From: DASXMT01 sp963812965
GTDB lineage: Bacteria > Actinomycetota > Acidimicrobiia > Acidimicrobiales > RAAP-2
Direction of reading: 5' to 3'
Length of the DNA stretch: 64,000 bases
Assembly (NCBI GenBank): GCA_963812965.1
Contig: CAWEXG010000010.1
Coordinates: forward strand, 146,799-210,798
The position numbers and the translations under genes were made by a program. A model generated the notes under the pieces. The model was not told the origin of the DNA. It did not search any database and saw only the letters and a list, made by a program, of their open reading frames with translations. Shown here in pieces: positions 49,623 to 57,194 of this stretch (its first letter is position 1; each line of letters starts with the position of its first letter).

Positions 49623-50680
49623 ACGCGGGAGAGCAGCACGATGCCGCACCGTCGGAAGCGTCGATGCCGGAGCCGGCAGCGGTGATGGCTCCTGTTGACC
49701 GGGCAGCGGTTCTGGTAGAAGCACTTCCGTACATCAGGCGTTTCTGGGGCAAGGTGGTTGTGGTCAAGTACGGCGGGAACGTGCTGCGAACCAAACCAGG
49801 GGAGCCCGAGGTCGACGAGGCGACAGCGCTGGCGTCGTTCGCCGAGGACATCGTGTTGATGCGTTCGGTGGGCATGCTGCCTGTCGTTGTCCACGGGGGT
49901 GGTCCGCAGATCGGAGAGCTGCTCGGCCGGCTCGGCATCGAGACCGAGTTCCGTGATGGGTTCCGGGTCACCGACGCGGACACGCTCGAGATCGTGCGGA
50001 TGGTCCTGGTGGGGAAGGTCAACCGTGACATCGTGAGCGCCGTGAACGTGCACGGCGCTCTGGCAGTGGGGCTGTCCGGTGAGGACGCCAACCTCATCAC
50101 TGCCTCGGCTCGCTCAGAGGTGCTCGGATACGTGGGTGACGTGGTCGACGTCGACCCGGTGATCGTGCACCAGCTCCTGAGCCAAGGGCTGATCCCGGTG
50201 GTAGCCACCATCGGCAGTGACGACACGGGGCAGGCCTTCAACATCAACTCGGACACGGTAGCCGGAGCCCTTGCCGCAGCTATTGGCGCCGAGAAGTTGT
50301 TGTTCCTCACCGATGTTGCCGGGCTCAGGTCCGTGCCCGAAGACCCGTCCACCTTGATCAACCACGCCACCGCCGATGACCTCGATGCCCTGGTGGCCTC
50401 GGGAGCGGCGTCCGGGGGCATGATCCCTAAGGCCGAGGCCTGTGCGAGGGCAGTGCGCACTGGTGTCGACCGGGCGCATATTCTCGACGGCCGCACGCCG
50501 CACGCCCTCCTGCTCGAGCTGTTCACCGACCACGGCGTGGGGACCATGGTGGACGCAGGAACGGCCAGCGACAGGGGAGCGGACGTAGGAACGGCCAGCG
50601 ACAGGGGAGCGGACGCAGGAACGGCCAGCAACAGGGGAGTGGACGCAGGAACGGCCAGCGACAAGAGGGCGGACGCATGA
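49619..50680 (+). CDS. argB: Acetylglutamate kinase with a repeat tail
   Basis: This is a 353-residue amino acid kinase and usually the arginine-inhibited step. The core has ALPYIRRFWGKVVVVKYGGN, MRSVGMLPVVVHGGGPQIGE and VNVHGALAVGLSGEDANLIT. It ends with INSDTVAGALAAAIGAEKLL, SGGMIPKAEACARAVRTGVD and RAHILDGRTPHALLLELFTD. The last 42 residues are four copies of a ten-residue unit (DAGTASDRGA type) encoded by a 30-bp tandem repeat, absent from ordinary ArgB. The N-terminal 25 residues are also extra. The ends overlap argJ (GTGA) and argD (ATGA). Confidence 0.95.
   Translation: MNAGEQHDAAPSEASMPEPAAVMAPVDRAAVLVEALPYIRRFWGKVVVVKYGGNVLRTKPGEPEVDEATALASFAEDIVLMRSVGMLPVVVHGGGPQIGELLGRLGIETEFRDGFRVTDADTLEIVRMVLVGKVNRDIVSAVNVHGALAVGLSGEDANLITASARSEVLGYVGDVVDVDPVIVHQLLSQGLIPVVATIGSDDTGQAFNINSDTVAGALAAAIGAEKLLFLTDVAGLRSVPEDPSTLINHATADDLDALVASGAASGGMIPKAEACARAVRTGVDRAHILDGRTPHALLLELFTDHGVGTMVDAGTASDRGADVGTASDRGADAGTASNRGVDAGTASDKRADA
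50551..50670 (+). repeat. 30-bp minisatellite in the 3' end of argB
   Basis: Four exact-length units lie at 50551-50580, 50581-50610, 50611-50640 and 50641-50670. They start GGACG(C/T)AGGAACGGCCAGC and differ by a few substitutions each. Being in frame and of a multiple of three, unit gain or loss changes only the length of the ArgB tail. Confidence 0.85.
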
Positions 50681-51864
50681 GCACCACCGTCGATCGCACC
50701 GCCCTTATGCATACCTACGCCGAGCCACCTGTCACCTTTGTCCGGGGAGAGGGGACACTCCTGTTCGACATGGACGGGAAGCGGTATCTCGACTTCCTCT
50801 CGGGCTTGGCTGTGACTTCGCTCGGTCATGCCCATCCGGTGGTGGCTGATGCCGTGGCCGAACAGGCGAGCACGCTCCTTCACCTGTCCAACTTGTTCGG
50901 GAACACGATCGGGCCTGAGGTGGCGGTGACGCTCGACCGGTTGATCGGCGGCGGCACCGATCGGGCTGGGGGACAGGTCTTCTTCGGGAACTCAGGGGCA
51001 GAGGCCAACGAGTGCGCCCTCAAGCTCGCTCGGAAGTGGGCTGGTCCCGATCGGTTCACGGTGGTCAGCACCTGGGACGCCTTTCACGGCCGGACCCTGG
51101 CCACGTTGGCAGCGACGGGCCAGGTAGAGAAGCAGGTGGCGTTCCGCCCGCTTCCCGAAGGGTTCGATCACGTGCCTTTCGACGATCTCGATGCCATGGA
51201 CAACGCCTGTGATCCAGCCAGCGTTGCTGCCGTCATGGTGGAGCCGATCATGGGCGAGGCCGGCGTGATCATGCCCTCGTCGGACTACCTGGTCGGGCTA
51301 CGCCAGCTGTGCAGCGATCGGAACATCTTGCTGATCGTGGACGAGGTACAGACTGGCCTGGGTCGCACGGGGCGGTGGTTCGGGTTCCAGCATCTGGGGA
51401 TCGAGCCCGATGTGGTCACCATGGCCAAGTCGCTGGGGAACGGGATGCCTGTAGGCGCGTGCTGGGCTCGTTCTGAAGTGGCGGCGGCGTTCGTACCTGG
51501 AGACCACGCCAGCACGTTCGGCGGGCAACCCCTCGCCATGTCCGCTGTTCGAGCGACACTGGCGGTGATGGAGACCGAGAAGGTCCCGGAACGTGCCCAA
51601 CGGGCCGGTGAGCGTTTGCGGAAGGGGCTGTCTGCGCTTCCTGGGGTGGTTGCCGTCCGTGGTGAGGGGCTGTTGCTCGCCGCAGTGCTCGACGGGGAGT
51701 TCAGCGCGCAAGCGTGCCGGGCGGCGCTTCATGCCGGCCTGATCGTCAACGCCCCGCGGCCGGACGCGCTGCGGTTTGCGCCGCCCCTTCTGGTCACTGA
51801 TGACGAGATCGATGAGGCGTTGGAGATGCTGGCTGTCGTTCTTACATCTGTGGGGACATCATGA
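50677..51864 (+). CDS. argD: Acetylornithine aminotransferase
   Basis: This is a 395-residue fold-type I PLP aminotransferase. TFVRGEGTLLFDMDGKRYLD and FLSGLAVTSLGHAHPVV start it, FFGNSGAEANECALKLARK binds cofactor phosphate, DAFHGRTLATLAATGQ follows, then ILLIVDEVQTGLGRTGRWFG with the PLP Asp, and TMAKSLGNGMPVGA with the Schiff-base Lys. The frame is intact. The start and stop overlap argB and argF by ATGA. Confidence 0.96.
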   Translation: MSTTVDRTALMHTYAEPPVTFVRGEGTLLFDMDGKRYLDFLSGLAVTSLGHAHPVVADAVAEQASTLLHLSNLFGNTIGPEVAVTLDRLIGGGTDRAGGQVFFGNSGAEANECALKLARKWAGPDRFTVVSTWDAFHGRTLATLAATGQVEKQVAFRPLPEGFDHVPFDDLDAMDNACDPASVAAVMVEPIMGEAGVIMPSSDYLVGLRQLCSDRNILLIVDEVQTGLGRTGRWFGFQHLGIEPDVVTMAKSLGNGMPVGACWARSEVAAAFVPGDHASTFGGQPLAMSAVRATLAVMETEKVPERAQRAGERLRKGLSALPGVVAVRGEGLLLAAVLDGEFSAQACRAALHAGLIVNAPRPDALRFAPPLLVTDDEIDEALEMLAVVLTSVGTS

Positions 51865-52802
51865 CGACTGCACGACACGTCTTCGACGTCGACGACCTCT
51901 CGCCGTCCGAGCTGCAGACCGTCCTGGCGTTGGCCGAAGCAGACCCGGCGACGCTGCCGCGGGTACTGTCCGGCCAAGGTGCTGCCCTGGTGTTCGAGAA
52001 GCCGTCGGCCCGAACCCGCAACAGCACCGAGATGGCTGTTGTCGCCCTCGGCGGTCACCCGGTGTACATCCAGGGCAGTGAGGTCGGTCTCGACGTCCGG
52101 GAGCCGGCGGAGGACGTCGCCCGCACACTGGCCTGCTACCACTCGGTGCTTTGCGCACGCGTGATGGACCATCGCACGTTGACCAGGATGGGAGCGGCCC
52201 TGGACGCAGCCGACGTCCTCGTGCCGGTGGTGAACCTCCTCTCGGATGTGGCTCATCCGTGTCAAGCATTGGCCGATCTGCTCACCCTCCGCCAGGAGCT
52301 CGGGGAGTCCCTGAGCGGCCGGACCGTTGCCTACGTGGGTGATGCCAACAACGTGTGGCGCTCACTTGCCGTGGCAGCGGCCATGGTCGGTCTGGCCACC
52401 ACCGTGGCCTCACCCAAGGGCTATGGACCCAGCGATGACGATGTCCAACGGATCCGGGAGCTCGGTGGTGAGCTGACCGTGACAGAGGAGCCGATGGAGG
52501 CAGTACGAGGTGTCGATGCCGTCTATACCGATGTCTGGACGTCGATGGGACAGGAAGAGGAGGATGCGGCGCGGCGCGCTGCCTTTGCGGGGTTTACGGT
52601 GGACGAGGCGTTGATGGCCCATGCTGCCCCGGGAGCGGTCGTGCTGCACTGTCTACCCGCGCACCGTGGTGACGAGATCTCGACCGAAGTCATGGACGGA
52701 CCCCGAAGCGTGGTGTGGCGTCAGGCCGCGAACCGGATGCACGCCATGCGCGGACTGCTGGCATGGCTCAAAGGGGCTGGGGCCCCTGGTGGGAAGAGGT
52801 AG
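51861..52802 (+). CDS. argF: Ornithine carbamoyltransferase
   Basis: This is a 313-residue enzyme joining ornithine and carbamoyl phosphate. EKPSARTRNSTEMAVVALGG contains the carbamoyl-phosphate loop, CARVMDHRTLTRM follows, then VVNLLSDVAHPCQALADLLT, VAYVGDANNVWRSL and the ornithine loop VVLHCLPAHRGDEIS with the reactive Cys. An acidic loop SMGQEEEDAARRAAF is typical. It draws carbamoyl phosphate made by CarAB in the same window. Six bases separate it from argR. Confidence 0.96.
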   Translation: MTTARHVFDVDDLSPSELQTVLALAEADPATLPRVLSGQGAALVFEKPSARTRNSTEMAVVALGGHPVYIQGSEVGLDVREPAEDVARTLACYHSVLCARVMDHRTLTRMGAALDAADVLVPVVNLLSDVAHPCQALADLLTLRQELGESLSGRTVAYVGDANNVWRSLAVAAAMVGLATTVASPKGYGPSDDDVQRIRELGGELTVTEEPMEAVRGVDAVYTDVWTSMGQEEEDAARRAAFAGFTVDEALMAHAAPGAVVLHCLPAHRGDEISTEVMDGPRSVVWRQAANRMHAMRGLLAWLKGAGAPGGKR

Positions 52803-52808
52803 ACACCG

Positions 52809-53357
52809 ATGAAGATGACCAAGCATCAGCGCCAACATCGGATCACGAAGCTGCTGGAGACCAAGGCGGTCGGCAGCCAGACGCACCTCGTCGAGCTGTT
52901 GGCGGGTGAGGGGATCGAGGCCACGCAGACCACGGTGTCACGGGATCTCGAAGAGCTCGGGGCCCTGAAGGTCCGGTTGCCAGGCGGGGACACCGCCTAT
53001 GCCTTGCCCGAGCTGCCCTCGCACCAGGTGGCTCCCGAGGACCATTTGCGCCGGGTATTGGGTGAGTGGGTGGTCGAGGCCGCGTACTCTGCCAATGTGG
53101 TGGTGCTCCGTACGCCGCCAGGATCCGCCCATGTCGTGGGGTCAGCTCTCGACCGGAGCGGTTTTCCCGGCGTCATCGGAACGGTTGCCGGTGACGACAC
53201 GGTCCTGGTGGTGGCGGCCGAAGCTGCGGGAGGCGCCAACGTGGCCGCCCGCTTGGCTGCAGTATCGGGATTGGATGCGTTGATCGGATCGCCGGGCACT
53301 TCCGGTGTACCAGAGAATTCGAAAGACCCGGTGCCCACGAAGAAGAAGAGAGGATGA
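52809..53357 (+). CDS. argR: Arginine repressor
   Basis: This is a 182-residue ArgR/AhrC-type regulator. The winged-helix domain (about 1-70) has RITKLLETKAVGSQTHLVEL then TQTTVSRDLEELGALKVRL. The hexamer and arginine-binding domain has VLRTPPGSAHVVGSALDRSG, then VIGTVAGDDTVLVVAAEA, whose Asp pair contacts arginine. A lysine-rich tail (PTKKKRG) is at the C-terminus. It lies inside the operon it should control, giving autoregulation through the ARG boxes before argC. It overlaps argG by ATGA. Confidence 0.95.
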   Translation: MKMTKHQRQHRITKLLETKAVGSQTHLVELLAGEGIEATQTTVSRDLEELGALKVRLPGGDTAYALPELPSHQVAPEDHLRRVLGEWVVEAAYSANVVVLRTPPGSAHVVGSALDRSGFPGVIGTVAGDDTVLVVAAEAAGGANVAARLAAVSGLDALIGSPGTSGVPENSKDPVPTKKKRG

Positions 53358-54640
53358 CTGTGGCAAAACGAGTGGTCTTGGCATATAGCGGTGGATTGGA
53401 CACGTCTGTCGCCGTCCGATGGTTGATGGAGAACGAGGGGGCGGAGGTTGTCGCCGTCGCCGTCGACGTCGGGCAGTCGACCGAAGCGGGTGGTGACAGC
53501 TGGGATGCCATCCGGGAGCGGGCGTTGGCTGCCGGTGCCATCGAAGCCACGGTGGTGGATGCTCGCCGTGAGATGGCCCAAGACTTCTGTGTTCCTGCCC
53601 TCATGGCCAACGCCAAGTACGAGGGGAAGTACCCGTTGGTCTCGGCGCTGTCCCGGCCGGTCATCGTCCGTCACCTCGTCGCCGAGGCCCGCCGTCACGG
53701 TGCGCACGCGGTGGCACACGGCTGTACGGGCAAGGGGAATGATCAGGTCCGTTTCGAGGTGGGTACCCGGGCGCTCGCTCCCGATCTCGAGGTCCTGGCT
53801 CCGGCCCGGGTCTGGGGGTTGAGCCGTGACGACTGCATCGAGTACGCGGCACGTTGGAACATTCCACTTTCGGTGACCAAGGAGAAGCCCTACTCGATCG
53901 ACGAGAACCTGTGGGGCAAGGCCATCGAGTGCGGTGTGATCGAAGACCCCTGGAACGCACCCCCGGACGACGTCTACACCATGACCCGTCAGACGGCCGT
54001 AGATCCCGTGGAGATGGTGGTCGGTTTCGAGTCCGGCATCCCCGTCTCCCTCGATGGTCGGCTGCTCGACGCCGACGTGCTGATCGCCGAGCTCAACCAG
54101 TTGGTCGGCTCGTACGGGTACGGGCGTCTGGACATGGTGGAGAACCGCCGGGTGGGGATCAAGAGCCGCGAGACCTATGAATGTCCGGGAGCCTTGGCGC
54201 TGCTGTTGGCTCACGCCGATCTCGAGGACCTCACGCTGGAACGTGATCTCCATCACGAGAAGGCACGCTTAGAGCCCCGGTGGTCGGAGCTGGTCTACGA
54301 CGGGCTGTGGTTCTCGCCTTTGAAGCAAGCTCTCGACGCCTTCTTCGTCGAGTCGCAGAAGTACGTCACCGGCGAGGTCCGGTTGCGGTGCGAGCCTGGC
54401 CGGTGCTTCGTGGTCGGACGTCGTAGCCCGGTCAGTCTCTACGACTACGGCTTGGCTACCTACGATGCCACCGATACCTTCCACCATGAGGATGCGGCAG
54501 GCTTCGTCCGGCTCTGGGGCCAGGGTGTGGCCACCTGGTCGGCTCGCCAGCAGAGCGGTTCGGTCGGTGTCGGTTCGGTCGGTGCTGGTTCGGGTCCCGG
54601 TGCCAGTTCGGTCGGGGCCAGTTCGGGTCCTGGTGCCTGA
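53354..54640 (+). CDS. argG: Argininosuccinate synthase with a Gly/Ser tail
   Basis: This is a 428-residue enzyme ligating citrulline and aspartate with ATP. The pyrophosphatase loop VVLAYSGGLDTSVAVRWL is followed by the segment ANAKYEGKYPLVSALSRPVI, HGCTGKGNDQVRFEVG, SREFYECPG-like SRETYECPGALAL and RCEPGRCFVVGRRSPVSLYD. The final 30 residues are a repeat-like Gly/Ser/Val/Ala tail (VGVGSVGAGSGPGA pattern) beyond the family end. ATGA joins it to argR and TGATG to argH. Confidence 0.96.
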   Translation: MTVAKRVVLAYSGGLDTSVAVRWLMENEGAEVVAVAVDVGQSTEAGGDSWDAIRERALAAGAIEATVVDARREMAQDFCVPALMANAKYEGKYPLVSALSRPVIVRHLVAEARRHGAHAVAHGCTGKGNDQVRFEVGTRALAPDLEVLAPARVWGLSRDDCIEYAARWNIPLSVTKEKPYSIDENLWGKAIECGVIEDPWNAPPDDVYTMTRQTAVDPVEMVVGFESGIPVSLDGRLLDADVLIAELNQLVGSYGYGRLDMVENRRVGIKSRETYECPGALALLLAHADLEDLTLERDLHHEKARLEPRWSELVYDGLWFSPLKQALDAFFVESQKYVTGEVRLRCEPGRCFVVGRRSPVSLYDYGLATYDATDTFHHEDAAGFVRLWGQGVATWSARQQSGSVGVGSVGAGSGPGASSVGASSGPGA

Positions 54641-56031
54641 TGACGCTCTGGCACGGACGCCTCGGGGGGGGCACAGCGGACGAGGTGATGGCCTTCTCGG
54701 TCAGCCTCCACTACGACCAGCAGTTGGCTCCTGACGACCTGGCCGGGTCGAGGGCGCACGTGCTCGGTCTGGGTTCGGGGGGGATCCTCGATCAGGACGA
54801 GGTGGTGACCCTCCTCGCCGCACTCGACCAGGTCGGAGAGGAGCTGGCCGATGGCACTTTCGTCTTTGCACCTGACGACGAGGACATCCATACCGCCGTC
54901 GAGCGTCGGGTGACGGAGATCGCCGGCGACGTCGGTGCCAAGTTGCACACCGGTCGGAGCCGGAACGACCAGGTGGCCACCGATCTGAGGCTGTATGCCA
55001 AACGGGCTCTTCGTGACGTAGCCACCGGTGTCATCGCGCTCCAAGAGGTGCTGTTGCGGCGGGCCAAGGAGGTGGGCGATAGCTACCTTCCTGGCTACAC
55101 CCACCTGCAGCGGGCCCAACCGGTGCTCCTGTCACACCACCTGCTTGCTCACGGATGGTCGTTGGCGCGGGATATCGACCGGCTCCTGGCCACCATCGAC
55201 CGGCTCGATGTGTCTCCTCTGGGGGCAGGGGCGTTGGCCGGATCGTCGCTTCCACTGGATCCCGACTTTGTGGCCGATGAGCTCGGGTTCGCCGGTCGGT
55301 TCGAGAACTCGCTCGACGCGGTGTCGGACCGGGACTTTGTGGCCGAGGCTCTGTTCGACTTGGCGTTGCTCGGGGTCCACCTGTCACGTATGGGGGAAGA
55401 GCTCGTGCTGTGGTCGACCGAAGAGTTCGGCTTCGCCGTCCTCGACGATGCCTACGCCACCGGCAGCTCCATGCTGCCCCAGAAGAAGAACCCGGACGTC
55501 GCCGAACTGGCCCGGGGGAAGACCGGTCGCCTGGTGGGCAACCTGACCGGCTTGTTGGTCACGTTGAAGGGCTTGCCTCTTTCGTACAACCGTGATCTTC
55601 AGGAGGACAAGGAGCCCCTGTTCGACTCGGTGGAGCAGGTCGGGCTGGCGCTGGCAGCGCTGTCCGGGTTGCTGGCCACGGTCACGTTCGACGTCGATGC
55701 GATGCAGGCGGCAGCCGATGGTCCTGCCGCCGCCGCCGTCGATCTGGCCGAGTGGCTGGTGCAGCAGGGGATGCCGTTCAGGCAGGCTCACAGCGTTGTC
55801 GGAGGGCTGGTCCGAGACGCCCTGGAACGCCATGTCCCACTTGCCGAGCTGGTCGATGCCCATCCGGCACTCGGGTCGGAGGCAGTCGCCTTGTTGGAGC
55901 CGGGTGTTGCCGTCACCCGTCGCACGAGTCCTGGCGGAGCGGGACCGGCAGCGGTGCGAGCACAACTGGAACGCTTCGTTCACCGCTTGGAGTCCGACCG
56001 CAACCGGATCGCCGCGTTGGAGAAGCACTAG
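54640..56031 (+). CDS. argH: Argininosuccinate lyase
   Basis: This is a 463-residue enzyme of the fumarase/aspartase superfamily, releasing arginine and fumarate. LWHGRLGGGTADEVMAFSVS starts it, DDEDIHTAVERRVTEIAGDV and HTGRSRNDQVATDLRLYAKR follow, then YTHLQRAQPVLLSHHLLAHG, and the signature GSSMLPQKKNPDVAELARGK with the catalytic Ser loop. It is the last gene of the arginine operon. Confidence 0.96.
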   Translation: MTLWHGRLGGGTADEVMAFSVSLHYDQQLAPDDLAGSRAHVLGLGSGGILDQDEVVTLLAALDQVGEELADGTFVFAPDDEDIHTAVERRVTEIAGDVGAKLHTGRSRNDQVATDLRLYAKRALRDVATGVIALQEVLLRRAKEVGDSYLPGYTHLQRAQPVLLSHHLLAHGWSLARDIDRLLATIDRLDVSPLGAGALAGSSLPLDPDFVADELGFAGRFENSLDAVSDRDFVAEALFDLALLGVHLSRMGEELVLWSTEEFGFAVLDDAYATGSSMLPQKKNPDVAELARGKTGRLVGNLTGLLVTLKGLPLSYNRDLQEDKEPLFDSVEQVGLALAALSGLLATVTFDVDAMQAAADGPAAAAVDLAEWLVQQGMPFRQAHSVVGGLVRDALERHVPLAELVDAHPALGSEAVALLEPGVAVTRRTSPGGAGPAAVRAQLERFVHRLESDRNRIAALEKH

Positions 56032-56079
56032 ACGCAACTATCGAATCTTCTCGATTTTCGATGTATCAGAAAGTCGTAT

Positions 56080-56108
56080 TTTCCATTAATCCGATCATCC
56101 GCTATGCT
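56080..56108 (+). promoter_or_regulatory. Promoter of the AbrB/RelE pair, probably leaderless
   Basis: TTTCCA (56080-56085) and TATGCT (56103-56108) are 17 bp apart. The TATGCT ends 6 bases before the antitoxin ATG at 56115, so transcription would start at the ATG. Local AT content is higher than in argH. Confidence 0.55.
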
Positions 56109-56114
56109 GAGGTC

Positions 56115-56429
56115 ATGTCGAGGACAACGCTGCGGTCGAAAGGCCAGCTGACCCTTCCCGAGGGGATCCGTACTGCCGCACATCTGGAAGAAGGAGACCT
56201 CCTGGATGCGGAGATCACGGCTGAGGGCATCCTCCTCCGACCTCAAAAGGTGATTGACGCCACACAAGCATGGTTCTGGACGACGGAGTGGCAGGCGGGC
56301 GAGCGGGAAGCGGATGCCGACCTTGCTGCCGGCCGTCTCGAGACGTTCGACTCGGGCGAGGCGTTCATAACCGCTCTGCGGAGCAGCACACGGGGGACGG
56401 GGCGACGACGGAATCGGCCACGCAGCTGA
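56115..56429 (+). CDS. AbrB/MazE-family antitoxin
   Basis: This is a 104-residue protein. The first 45 residues form the SpoVT/AbrB swapped-hairpin DNA-binding domain (RTTLRSKGQLTLPEGIRTAA then LEEGDLLDAEITAEGILLRP). The rest, from FWTTEWQAGEREADADLAAG on to FDSGEAFITALRSS, should bind the toxin. It is 6 bases upstream of a RelE-like toxin gene, so the pair is a type II toxin-antitoxin module with an AbrB-type antitoxin. Confidence 0.85.
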   Translation: MSRTTLRSKGQLTLPEGIRTAAHLEEGDLLDAEITAEGILLRPQKVIDATQAWFWTTEWQAGEREADADLAAGRLETFDSGEAFITALRSSTRGTGRRRNRPRS

Positions 56430-56435
56430 CACGAC

Positions 56436-56726
56436 GTGCCCACTTTTGCTTGGTTGGCTCGCTTCAGGGCCGACTTCGATTCCCTCTCGGACGAACGACA
56501 GGCAGCATTTTTAGCCGTCGTTACGTCGTTCGTTGTGGACCTCAAGGCGGGTGGCTTCCGTCCCGGCCTTCGGGTAAAAGGCGTGAAGGGAGCTACAGGC
56601 GTCTTCGAGATGACGTGGGCCCCCAACGGGCGGGCGACTTTCGAGTACGGGAAGGCAGTAACCCCGGGCGAGACCCATATCATTTGGCGTCGGGTGGGTA
56701 CACACGACGTGTTTCGGGCTCCGTGA
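56436..56726 (+). CDS. RelE/ParE-superfamily toxin
   Basis: This is a 96-residue protein with the RelE pattern FRADFDSLSDERQAAFLAVV then FRPGLRVKGVKGATGVFEMT, WAPNGRATFEYG, and IIWRRVGTHDVF. The basic beta sheet fits a ribosome-dependent mRNA cleaving toxin, although a ParE-type gyrase poison cannot be excluded. Start GTG 56436 follows the antitoxin stop by 6 bases. The GC-rich C-terminus is normal for the host. Confidence 0.82.
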   Translation: MPTFAWLARFRADFDSLSDERQAAFLAVVTSFVVDLKAGGFRPGLRVKGVKGATGVFEMTWAPNGRATFEYGKAVTPGETHIIWRRVGTHDVFRAP

Positions 56727-56844
56727 CGACGAGGCTCGTCGGGCTCTGAACCGGGAGCCGTTGTGCCGGTCGCCCAGAGTTCGGCGGCGATGGTGAACGC
56801 TACGTCGTCGCTTCCCGGTGCGGGAAACTGGCCGCGCCTCGGGT

Positions 56845-56943
56845 TCAGTTCCCAGACGCCGGCAGGGTCACCCCGGCAGCCTGATTGGTGCCGACAGTCA
56901 CACAACTTGTCGGCGTGGCGCACGAGATGTGCGATGCAGAGCT
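56845..56943 (-). pseudogene. C-terminal remnant of a paralogue of the gene at 60411-61673
   Basis: On the minus strand SHISCATPTSCVTVG, then GVTLP, is read, followed by a stop at 56845-56847. The intact protein at 60411-61673 ends YISCATPTNCEAVG and AVTLP. The match of the last blade, including the CATPTxC pair, shows a common origin. Upstream on the minus strand the reading frame continues only as VAAVFVALTVAFVA-like sequence without the other blades, so the gene has decayed. Confidence 0.65.
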
Positions 56944-57000
56944 GCCTCCCGTTGCAACGAAAGCGACCGTCAGGGCGACGAAGACCGCGGCAACCTTCGG

Positions 57001-57050
57001 TGGGCTACTGGCTGGCTGCCGCCGACGGCGGGGTGTTCACGTTCGGCATC
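57001..57050 (+). pseudogene. Remnant of one GYWLV surface-protein repeat
   Basis: GYWLAAADGGVFTFG is encoded here, close to GYWLVAADGGVFTFG in the secreted protein at 29016-33116. No signal peptide or further repeats follow, and the frame soon closes. It seems a fragment of a lost paralogue. Confidence 0.6.
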
Positions 57051-57194
57051 GGCATCGACCCGATGCGAGCGGTAGCCGATGGTCTCGTAGCATCTGGACA
57101 CGGCACTAGCAGCGGCATCAGGACGAGGAGAGGTCGATGGCCTGTAATGACGAGACCGCATCCGTAGTCCACGGCACGGCGAGAGGTTGACTAG

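Larger units (their letters stand above)
56727..57194. other. Decayed intergenic stretch with two gene remnants
   Basis: No intact gene is supported in this 468-base gap. It holds a minus-strand fragment of a secreted seven-repeat protein (56845-56943) and a plus-strand fragment of one GYWLV repeat (about 57001-57050). The rest is unassigned. It looks like a scar left by loss of secreted-protein genes. Confidence 0.55.

Noticed and set aside
50551..50670. CRISPR or VNTR outside genes
   Set aside because: The 30-bp units are head to tail with no spacers and stay in frame as part of argB.
56763..57167. Open frame of about 134 codons before dipZ
   Set aside because: It covers two gene remnants in different strands and frames, has an odd composition and no start signal.
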